From the NCBI GenBank assembly GCA_018971455.1, contig JAGXAV010000089.1, forward strand, positions 1 through 7,564: a stretch of DNA of 7,564 nt. Reading direction: 5' to 3'. The stretch's first letter is position 1, and every line of letters starts with the position of its first letter. The translations under genes and the position numbers were made by a program. Of this stretch, positions 1-5,007 are shown one piece after another. This stretch comes from Rhodospirillales bacterium. GTDB taxonomy: Bacteria > Pseudomonadota > Alphaproteobacteria > Acetobacterales > Acetobacteraceae. Below the pieces are notes generated by a model that saw nothing but the letters and a program-made list of their open reading frames with translations, was not told the DNA's origin and made no database searches.

Positions 1-100
1 CGGCGGTCATGTGCCGCATGTAGCTTCCGCCCACCCCTCTTGCAACCGCCCGCCGGATCGCCAAGATAGCGCATCAGGGCTGCCGTAACGGGGTCCGAAC

Positions 101-122
101 CCGCTTCGCTCGCAGGAGGAGG
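101..122 (+). promoter_or_regulatory. hsp20 ribosome binding site with possible ROSE-like RNA thermometer hairpin
   Basis: A very strong Shine-Dalgarno (AGGAGGAGG, 114-122) lies 7 nt before the hsp20 ATG. Just upstream, 106-110 reads UCGCU in RNA, which fits the U(U/C)GCU motif of ROSE thermometers. It can fold back on AGGA (114-117): U106-A117, C107-G116, G108 unpaired, C109-G115, U110-A114, with loop CGC. The stem can continue outward with U105-G118 (wobble), C104-G119, C102-G121 and C101-G122. A smaller hairpin (91-94 with 99-102) precedes it. The ribosome binding site is secure; the thermometer role is inferred from the motif and its position. The 3-nt loop is tight and G103/A120 do not pair. 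Confidence 0.35.
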
Positions 123-129
123 CTCGCCG

Positions 130-618
130 ATGTCCACCCGGATGTTCACCTCGCCGCTGTTTCTCGGCTTCGATCATCTCGAACAGATGCTCGAGCGCGC
201 GGCCAAGACCTCGTCCGACGGCTACCCGCCCTACAACATCGAACAGACCGCGCCGACCGGGCTGCGCATCACGCTGGCCGTCGCCGGCTTCAGCATGGAT
301 GACCTGCAGATCACCCAGGAAGACAACCAGCTGGTGATCCGCGGCCGCCAGACCGATGACAGCCAGGGCCGCGTGTTCATCCATCGCGGCATCGCCGCCC
401 GCCAGTTCCAGCGCGCCTTCGTGATGGCCGAGGGGATCGAGGTGCGCGGTGCCTGGCTCGACAGCGGGCTGCTGCATATCGACCTGGTGCGCCCGCAGCC
501 GGAAAGCCGGGTCAAGACCATTCGCATCACCAATCCCGCCGCCTCGGCGGGAGACGGGGCCGTCCGCGCGCGGATCATCGATCGCGCCACCCGGCCGCCT
601 GAAGGAGACCCATCATGA
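130..618 (+). CDS. Small heat-shock protein, Hsp20/alpha-crystallin family (IbpA-like)
   Basis: This 162-residue protein is a small heat-shock protein. The family consists of ATP-independent holdases that bind unfolding proteins in the cytoplasm and pass them to DnaK/ClpB. The N-terminal arm (about 1-32, with SPLFLGFDHLEQMLERAA) is typical of class A alphaproteobacterial IbpA-like proteins. The alpha-crystallin domain runs from about 33 (YPPYNIEQT) to 122, with the VAGFSMDDLQIT strand region, HRGIAARQFQRAF, and the A-x-L-x-x-G-L-L signature at 108-115. The C-terminal I-x-I anchor is IRI at 131-133, followed by a tail of about 29 residues that is long for the family. The start at 130 is supported by AGGAGGAGG 7 nt upstream. 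The TGA stop overlaps the start of the DUF1150 gene, so the two are probably translationally coupled. The assignment to Hsp20 is firm; which ibp/hsp paralogue it is cannot be told. Confidence 0.95.
   Translation: MSTRMFTSPLFLGFDHLEQMLERAAKTSSDGYPPYNIEQTAPTGLRITLAVAGFSMDDLQITQEDNQLVIRGRQTDDSQGRVFIHRGIAARQFQRAFVMAEGIEVRGAWLDSGLLHIDLVRPQPESRVKTIRITNPAASAGDGAVRARIIDRATRPPEGDPS
534..552 (+). other. Perfect 8-bp GC-rich hairpin inside the 3' part of hsp20
   Basis: TCCCGCCG (534-541) and CGGCGGGA (545-552) are exact reverse complements around a 3-nt loop. The structure encodes the variable tail after the I-x-I motif and ends about 60 nt before the DUF1150 start. It could stabilise the upstream message or slow ribosomes, but coding composition (Pro-Ala-Ala-Ser-Ala-Gly codons in a GC-rich genome) could produce it by chance. 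Confidence 0.3.
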
Positions 619-824
619 ATTTCGACATCCACAGAATCTCCGCGGCCGACCTGGCCCGGCTGGGCGTCTCGCAGATCGCCTACATCAAGCCGGTGACGGT
701 GAACGGCACCCAGGCCTACGCCATCCACGCCGCCGACGGCACGCCGATGGCCGTGACCGAGACGCGCGAAGTGGCGCTGGCCGCCATCGTCCAGCACGAG
801 ATGCTGCCGACGCTGGTGCATTGA
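615..824 (+). CDS. DUF1150 family small protein, Hsp20 partner gene
   Basis: This 69-residue protein is recognisable as DUF1150, a short alphaproteobacterial family of unknown function commonly encoded directly downstream of an Hsp20 gene. Family-like features are the N-terminal acidic/hydrophobic helix (ADLARLGVSQ, 11-20), the strand IAYIKPV (21-27), the strand pair AYAIHAADGTPMAV (34-47), and the C-terminal helix EVALAAIVQHEMLPTLVH (52-69) with its terminal Val-His. There is no signal peptide or membrane segment, so it should be cytoplasmic. The start is fixed by AAGGAG (602-607), 7 nt upstream, and by the ATGA overlap with the hsp20 stop. Such tight coupling suggests production in fixed ratio with Hsp20 and a role in the same stress response, perhaps as a cofactor; that is inference. 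The family call rests on recognition of sequence pattern plus context. Confidence 0.85.
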   Translation: MNFDIHRISAADLARLGVSQIAYIKPVTVNGTQAYAIHAADGTPMAVTETREVALAAIVQHEMLPTLVH

Positions 825-861
825 CCAGGCCGCCGCGTTGAGGAAAGCCCGCCCGGCGTGA

Positions 862-901
862 GACCCGCCGCCACCCGGCGCGGCCGGGCGGCGGGCGGGT
901 C
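862..901. terminator. GC-rich hairpin between convergent genes, candidate terminator
   Basis: In the 109-bp gap between the ends of the DUF1150 gene and hpf, 862-868 (GACCCGC) pairs with 895-901 (GCGGGTC). The stem continues inward through 869-878 with 884-894, with one bulge and one mismatch, closing on a 5-nt loop. This is by far the strongest structure in the gap and is placed to block transcription from both sides. It has no T-run on the + strand side; on the minus side a CTTTCC stretch lies about 15 nt beyond. It is therefore not a textbook intrinsic terminator, and Rho may contribute. Confidence 0.5.
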
Positions 902-911
902 AGGCGGCGGG

Positions 912-947
912 CAGATCAGACCGAGGCGACAGATCAGGCCGAAGCGA
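912..947. repeat. 18-bp tandem direct repeat over the hpf stop codon
   Basis: Two adjacent 18-bp units, 912-929 (CAGATCAGACCGAGGCGA) and 930-947 (CAGATCAGGCCGAAGCGA), match at 16 of 18 positions. Read on the minus strand, the inner copy encodes the last residues of HPF (V-A-S-A) and the stop. The outer copy repeats Val-Ala-Ser-Val-stop in the same frame immediately afterwards. The result is a duplicated in-frame TGA, 18 nt after the first. Confidence 0.8.
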
Positions 948-1521
948 CGGGGTCGATCCAGCCGATATGCCCGTCCGCCCGGCGATAGACGACATTGAAC
1001 TCGCCGGTGGCGCTGTTGCGGAACATCAGCACCGGCTGGTCGGCCAGATCCATGCGCATCACCGCATCGCTCACCGACAGGCGGGCGATTTCGGTGGGCG
1101 CCTCGGCGACCACGGTGGCATAGGTCGCCGCCTGCGCCGTTCCGCCGCCGCCGGCGGGCTCCTCCTCCACCTGGCGCAGCGTGTACTGCCGCCCGGTTTC
1201 CGACGCCTCGCCGCGCGGCTGGTCGCGGGCATGCTCGTTGACCCGCCGGCGATAGCGGCGCAACCGCTTGGCGATGTGTTCGGCGGCGTCGTCGAAGGCG
1301 CTGTTGGCATCGGCCGCTTCACCCTCGCCGCGCAGGGTCAGGCCGCGGCCGGCATGCACGTTGATGTCACAGGTGAAGAAGCTGCGCGCGCGGCTGAACG
1401 TGACCTGCGCTTCCAGGGCATGGTCGAAATACTTGCCGGCAATAAGGTCCAGCTGCTGGCCGACGCGCGTGCGCAGCGCGTCCGACAGCTCGACCTGCTT
1501 ACCCGAGACCGTGATCTGCAT
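934..1521 (-). CDS. hpf: Ribosome hibernation promoting factor, long form
   Basis: This 195-residue protein is a long-form HPF, which binds the 30S decoding region and dimerises ribosomes into inactive 100S particles in stationary phase or starvation. The N-terminal S30AE/YfiA-type domain (about 1-100) begins MQITVSGKQVELSDALRTRV and carries the basic helix HIAKRLRRYRRRVNEH (82-97) expected to contact rRNA. A flexible Gly/Glu-rich linker (about 100-144) leads to the C-terminal dimerisation domain (about 145-191), with the pattern SVSDAVMRMDLADQPVLMFRNS and VVYRRADGHIGWIDP. Both domains are complete, so this is the long rather than the short gammaproteobacterial type. The start is supported by GAGG at 1530-1533, 8 nt upstream. 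It lies 42 bp downstream of rpoN on the same strand, so co-transcription is likely. The usual downstream ptsN is absent; the next gene is convergent. Confidence 0.95.
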   Translation of the reverse strand: MQITVSGKQVELSDALRTRVGQQLDLIAGKYFDHALEAQVTFSRARSFFTCDINVHAGRGLTLRGEGEAADANSAFDDAAEHIAKRLRRYRRRVNEHARDQPRGEASETGRQYTLRQVEEEPAGGGGTAQAATYATVVAEAPTEIARLSVSDAVMRMDLADQPVLMFRNSATGEFNVVYRRADGHIGWIDPVASA

Positions 1522-1563
1522 AGGCTTTTCCTCAACCCCGTGTTCGGGACCGCCTGCCGGAGG

Positions 1564-3048
1564 TCAGGCCGGCACGGCCTTCTCCCGTTTGCGCTGCACC
1601 GAGCTTGGGATGCGCAGCGCTTCTCGGTATTTGGCCACGGTCCGGCGTGCGATGTCCACGCCTTCTCGTCGCAAACCGGCGACGATCGCATCGTCGCTGA
1701 GAATTTCATCGAGTGTCTCGGCCTGCACCATGCGCAGGATGCGGTGGCGCACCGCCTCGGCGCTGTGCGTCTCGCCCGAGGTGCCGGCGAGTGCCGTGGT
1801 GAAGAAATACTTCAACTCGAAAATACCGCGCGGGGTGGCGATGTATTTGTTCGCCGTCACGCGGCTCACCGTGCTCTCGTGCAGCTCCACCGAGGCCGCG
1901 ATGTCGCGCAGGATCAGCGGTCGCAGGCCGGAGATGCCGCGGCGGAAGAAGGCGTCCTGCTGGCTGACGATCTCGCCGGCCACCTTCAGGATCGTCTGCG
2001 CGCGCTGCTGGAGCGATTTCACCAGCCATGTCGCCGTCTGCAATTTCTCGGCGAGAAACAATTTCTCCTCGCGCGAGGCGGATGGGCGGATGCGCGCGGA
2101 GAAGCTCTGGTTCACCAGCACCCGCGGCAGCGTCTCGGGATTGAGTTCGAGCAGCCAGCCGCCATCCGGCGCCGCGCGCATCAGCACGTCCGGCACCACG
2201 GTCTGCGGCGGCGTCGCATCCCAGTCGGCGCCCGGCTTGGGGTCGAGCCGCCGCAGCTCGGCGATCATGTCGGCGAGATCCTCGCCGTCCACGCCGCAGA
2301 TCTCCATCAGCGTCCGGTGGTCCCGCCGCGCCAGCAGGTCGAGATGGTCGAGCAGGGCGGCCATCGCCGGGTCGAGCCGGTTCTTCTCGGCCAGCTGCAC
2401 GGCGAGGCACTCGCGCAGGTCGTGGGCGAACATGCCGGTGGGGTCGAAGCGCATCATCCGCTGCCGCACCGCCTCGACGCGCGCGACATCGGTGCCCAGG
2501 GCCGCGGCCAGCCCCTCGGCGCTGATCGACAGCCGCCCGGAAGGTTCCAGCAGCGCGATCAGCGCGGCCCCGATCATCCGCTCGCCGGGGTCGTGGAACG
2601 ACAGCCGCACCTGCTCGCCGAGGTGCTCGCGCAAGGTCGCCGCCGCCTCGGCGAATTCATCGATGCCGCGCTCCTCGCCCTCGAAGCCCTGGCCCGCGCC
2701 ACCCCGCGCGCCGTCCGAGGCGCTGCCCGGGTCGTAGGTCTCGGCATAGTCGGGCGTGTCGAGCGGGGCGGCGGCCTCGCTCGGCAGCACCTCCGAGCGC
2801 ACGGACTCCGCCAGGTCCGGGGTCTCGGCCGGGTCGGCCAGCGGGCGCTGGTCCGGGGCCGGGCGCTCCGGCGCGCCGCCATCCAGCCCCTCGTCCCGCT
2901 CGAGCAGCGGGTTGCGTTCCAGCTCCTCCTCCACGAAGGCCGCGGCCTCGATATTGGAGAATTGCAGCAGTTTGATCGCCTGCCGCAGCTGCGGCGTCAT
3001 CACCAGCGACTGCGATTGGCGAAGATCGAGACGAGGACCTAACGCCAT
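1564..3048 (-). CDS. rpoN: RNA polymerase sigma-54 factor
   Basis: This 494-residue protein is sigma-54, which recognises -24/-12 promoters and needs an AAA+ enhancer-binding activator to open them. Region I (about 3-50) has the classic pattern LDLRQSQSLVMTPQLRQAIKLLQ followed by EELERNPLLE. Region II (about 51-125) is an acidic, Pro/Gly/Ala-rich linker. The core-binding domain (about 126-330) includes FDPTGMFAHDLRECLAVQL (201-219). The DNA-binding part has the helix-turn-helix ESTVSRVTANKYIATPRG (391-408), then FELKYFF, and the diagnostic RpoN box ARRTVAKYRE (467-476) followed by IPSS. I chose Met at 3046-3048 because Region I starts there; the open frame extends to 3129, but those 27 residues are unlike the family. 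The ribosome site (AGAGAA, 3062-3067) is weak. hpf follows 42 bp downstream. The importer operon lies 178 bp upstream, where lptB is usually found. Confidence 0.96.
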   Translation of the reverse strand: MALGPRLDLRQSQSLVMTPQLRQAIKLLQFSNIEAAAFVEEELERNPLLERDEGLDGGAPERPAPDQRPLADPAETPDLAESVRSEVLPSEAAAPLDTPDYAETYDPGSASDGARGGAGQGFEGEERGIDEFAEAAATLREHLGEQVRLSFHDPGERMIGAALIALLEPSGRLSISAEGLAAALGTDVARVEAVRQRMMRFDPTGMFAHDLRECLAVQLAEKNRLDPAMAALLDHLDLLARRDHRTLMEICGVDGEDLADMIAELRRLDPKPGADWDATPPQTVVPDVLMRAAPDGGWLLELNPETLPRVLVNQSFSARIRPSASREEKLFLAEKLQTATWLVKSLQQRAQTILKVAGEIVSQQDAFFRRGISGLRPLILRDIAASVELHESTVSRVTANKYIATPRGIFELKYFFTTALAGTSGETHSAEAVRHRILRMVQAETLDEILSDDAIVAGLRREGVDIARRTVAKYREALRIPSSVQRKREKAVPA

Positions 3049-3084
3049 GATGGGACTATTCTCTACACCCGACAGCGCGGGAAA

Positions 3085-3102
3085 CCGGCCACACCCGGCC
3101 GG
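3085..3102 (-). terminator. Small GC hairpin followed by TTT in the rpoN leader
   Basis: CCGGCC (3085-3090) and GGCCGG (3097-3102) form a 6-bp perfect stem with a 6-nt loop. On the minus strand the hairpin is followed directly by TTTCCC. It lies between the end of the importer operon and rpoN. It could be a weak terminator for the upstream operon or a leader structure that lowers read-through into rpoN. The T-tract is only three bases, so this is tentative. Confidence 0.25.
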
Positions 3103-3147
3103 CCCGCCCGTTGCACCGCAGTGCAGCAAGGAACGGTCGGCCTGGCA

Positions 3148-3163
3148 AGCAAGAATCGTGCTG
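3148..3163 (-). promoter_or_regulatory. Sigma-54-like -24/-12 element upstream of rpoN
   Basis: On the minus strand, 3163 to 3148 reads CAGCACGATTCTTGCT. The -24/-12 consensus is TGGCACG, four bases, then TTGCW. The GCACG block, the spacing and the TTGCT block all fit, but the first two bases are CA instead of TG, so the first G of the normally invariant GG is missing. Initiation would fall near 3137, about 89 nt before the rpoN start. Sigma-54 autoregulation of rpoN is known in some bacteria. The broken GG makes this a weak or decoy site. Confidence 0.3.
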
Positions 3164-3226
3164 TCGCGGAGTCATGCCGCCACGATAGCCGGCCGAATCT
3201 GAAATTCGCGTTACGAAACAGCCGGT

Positions 3227-4090
3227 TCAGCCGCCCTTGACGCCACCCGCGGTCAGCCCGGCGACGATCTCCTTCTGCATCAGCAGCGTCAGCAGCAGGA
3301 CGGGTGCGGTCACCACCAGGGCGGCCGCCGCCAGCGGGCCCCAGCTGATCTGCTCGAAGGTCAGCACGTTGTAGACCGCCACCGGCAGGGTGCGCGTGGT
3401 GCGCCCGGCCAGCACGATGCCGAACAGGAAGTTGTTCCAGCTGAAGATGAAGGCCAGGATCGTCGCCACCGTGATGCCCGGCCGCGCCAGCGGCAGGGCG
3501 ACGTGCCGGAAGGCCTGCCAGATGGTCGCGCCATCGACCAGCGCCGCCTCCTCGAGCTCGCCCGGCAGCCCCTCGAAGAAGCCGATCATGATCCACACCA
3601 CCAGAGGCACCGTGATCACCAGATGGGTGATGACGAGCGGCGTCAGCGTGCCCAGCATGCCGAACCACTGGAACATCAGGAAGAGCGGGATGATGAAGGA
3701 CAGGCCCGGCGTGATGCGCGCGATCAGGATCAGCGCCGCCGCCCGCATCGCCTTCGCCTTGGCAATGCCGTAGCCGGCCGGCACGCCGATCACCAGGGCC
3801 GCGGCGGTGGCCGAGAAGGACACCACCACGGAGTTGATGGTGTACGACAGGAAATCATTCTCGGCGAAGACCTTGACGAAATTGGCAAAGGTCGGCCCGT
3901 GCGGGATGAACACCGGCGGGAACGCCATGTTGTCCACCTCGTTCTTCAACGCCAGCGACAGCATCCACAGGAACACGAAGGCCGCCGGCGAGATCAGCAC
4001 GAGCACCGAGGCGTAGAGCCCCACCCGCCCGGCCAGCCGCCGCAGCCGGCCCGGCCGCGTGCCCCGCCCGCGTGTCACCGCGGCGCTCAT
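3227..4090 (-). CDS. Carbohydrate ABC transporter permease, MalG/UgpE-like (CUT1)
   Basis: This 287-residue inner-membrane protein is one of two permease subunits of a binding-protein-dependent importer. It has a basic N-terminal tail (1-22) and six predicted hydrophobic spans (about 24-46, 85-108, 117-140, 151-171, 205-225, 251-271). The cytoplasmic EAA loop that docks on the ATPase is EEAALVDGATIWQAFRHVALP (180-200), with the conserved Gly and Leu-Pro. The C-terminus QKEIVAGLTAGGVKG is characteristic of MalG-type CUT1 permeases. An in-frame ATG two codons earlier (4094-4096) directly abuts the ribosome site, whereas the ATG at 4088-4090 sits 8 nt after GGGAG and overlaps the upstream permease stop as ATGA, so I chose 4090. 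It is translationally coupled to the MalF-like gene. The substrate cannot be read from sequence; sugar, polyol or glycerol phosphate are typical for this family. Confidence 0.93.
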   Translation of the reverse strand: MSAAVTRGRGTRPGRLRRLAGRVGLYASVLVLISPAAFVFLWMLSLALKNEVDNMAFPPVFIPHGPTFANFVKVFAENDFLSYTINSVVVSFSATAAALVIGVPAGYGIAKAKAMRAAALILIARITPGLSFIIPLFLMFQWFGMLGTLTPLVITHLVITVPLVVWIMIGFFEGLPGELEEAALVDGATIWQAFRHVALPLARPGITVATILAFIFSWNNFLFGIVLAGRTTRTLPVAVYNVLTFEQISWGPLAAAALVVTAPVLLLTLLMQKEIVAGLTAGGVKGG

Positions 4091-4992
4091 TGCCATTTCT
4101 CCCGCTGGCGCAGCTTCAGCATAACCAGGCTGATCACCACGATCAGCGCGAAGAACACCAGCGTCACCGCGCTGGCATAGCCCAGCTTGTAGTAGGCGAA
4201 GGCCTCCTGGTACAGGAAGATGTTCATCGTCTCGCTCGCCGTGCCGGGCCCGCCCTGGGTGATGACGTAGATCACGTCGAAGGATTTCAGCGCGTCGATG
4301 GTGCGGATCACGGCGGCGACGATGATGAACGGCCACAGCAGCGGCAGGGTGATGTGGCGAAAGCTCTGCCAGCCGCTCGCCCCGTCGATGCGGGCCGCCT
4401 CATAGGGGTCCTGCGGCAGGCTCGCCAGCCCGCCGAGCACGATCAGCATCACCAGCGGCGTCCACTGCCAGGTCTCCACCATCGCCAGCGTCGGGATCAC
4501 CGTGTTGGCCGCATAGGTCCAGGTCGATGGCGGCAGGCCCAGCGAGGTCAGGATGTAGTTCAGCACGCCGAGCTGGGGATGGAACATCATCGACCACACC
4601 AGCGCGATCGCCACCGGCGTCGCCATCATCGGCAGGATGAAGATGGTGCGCGCCACGCCGCGCAGCGGAAAGCGCTGGTTGAAGCACACCGCCGCCGCCA
4701 CCCCGAGGATCAGCGGCGCGCCCACCGACAGCACCGAGAAATACAGCGTCCGCAGCACCGCCCAGCCGAACCGCGTATCGCTCAGCAGGGTGGCGTAGTT
4801 GGACAGCCCGACCCAGGACAGCCCATGGGACGGGTCCCATTCATGCAGCGACATGAACACGGTGAAGAGCCAGGGAAAGATGATCACCGCGACCACGACG
4901 ACCGCGGCCGGAACGGCAAATACCCAGTAGCGGCGGGCATAATTCGCCCGCCGCCGCGCCAGGCCCACCGCCGCCGCGGTCGTCGCACTCAT
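4087..4992 (-). CDS. Carbohydrate ABC transporter permease, MalF/UgpA-like (CUT1)
   Basis: This 301-residue protein is the first permease subunit of the same importer. Hydrophobic spans lie at about 22-48, 83-105, 112-137, 166-190, 218-240 and 272-293, giving six transmembrane helices as in UgpA-type proteins, without the extra N-terminal helices and large periplasmic loop of E. coli MalF. The EAA loop is YEAARIDGASGWQSFRHITLP (197-217). The motifs FNWSL-like (TVFMSLHEWDP, 44-54), VGLSNY (61-66) and the segment ITQGGPGTASETMNIFLYQEAF (244-265) are typical of CUT1 sugar permeases. The start is 15 bp after the binding-protein stop, with only a modest ribosome site (GGGACGG). The stop overlaps the start of the second permease by 4 bases. 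Together the two permeases should form the heterodimeric membrane channel. Confidence 0.94.
   Translation of the reverse strand: MSATTAAAVGLARRRANYARRYWVFAVPAAVVVVAVIIFPWLFTVFMSLHEWDPSHGLSWVGLSNYATLLSDTRFGWAVLRTLYFSVLSVGAPLILGVAAAVCFNQRFPLRGVARTIFILPMMATPVAIALVWSMMFHPQLGVLNYILTSLGLPPSTWTYAANTVIPTLAMVETWQWTPLVMLIVLGGLASLPQDPYEAARIDGASGWQSFRHITLPLLWPFIIVAAVIRTIDALKSFDVIYVITQGGPGTASETMNIFLYQEAFAYYKLGYASAVTLVFFALIVVISLVMLKLRQREKWQ
4099..4103 (-). promoter_or_regulatory. Ribosome binding site deciding the MalG-like start
   Basis: GGGAG on the minus strand lies 8 nt before the ATG at 4090 and only 2 nt before the in-frame ATG at 4096. Normal spacing, together with the ATGA overlap with the upstream stop codon, favours 4090 as the start. 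Confidence 0.6.
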
Positions 4993-5007
4993 GCCGGGCC
5001 GTCCCGC

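Noticed and set aside
39..69. Possible heat-shock promoter (CTTGCAA at 39-45) upstream of hsp20
   Set aside because: The -35-like block resembles the heat-shock CTTGAA, but no acceptable -10 follows at proper spacing (AAGATA at 63-68 matches poorly). No CIRCE inverted repeat is present either.
967..3042. A long + strand open frame (691 codons) antisense to hpf and rpoN
   Set aside because: It has the same shadow composition, and the opposite strand encodes two unmistakable families, RpoN and HPF.
3112..3125. Inverted repeat TGCAC-N4-GTGCA in the rpoN leader
   Set aside because: A 5-bp stem of this size is expected by chance in a 178-bp gap, and there is no supporting motif.
3049..3129. Upstream extension of rpoN to an earlier ATG
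   Set aside because: The 27 extra residues (Gly/Cys/Pro-rich) precede the conserved Region I start and have no ribosome site of note. The extension covers the untranslated leader.
3194..3208. Inverted repeat CGAAT-N5-ATTCG after the importer operon
   Set aside because: A 5-bp AT-rich stem without a T-run is too weak to call a terminator or operator.
4091..4336. Upstream extension of the MalG-like permease to 4336
   Set aside because: It would overlap the MalF-like gene by 250 bases with Arg/His-rich shadow sequence. The ATGA junction and ribosome site place the start at 4090.
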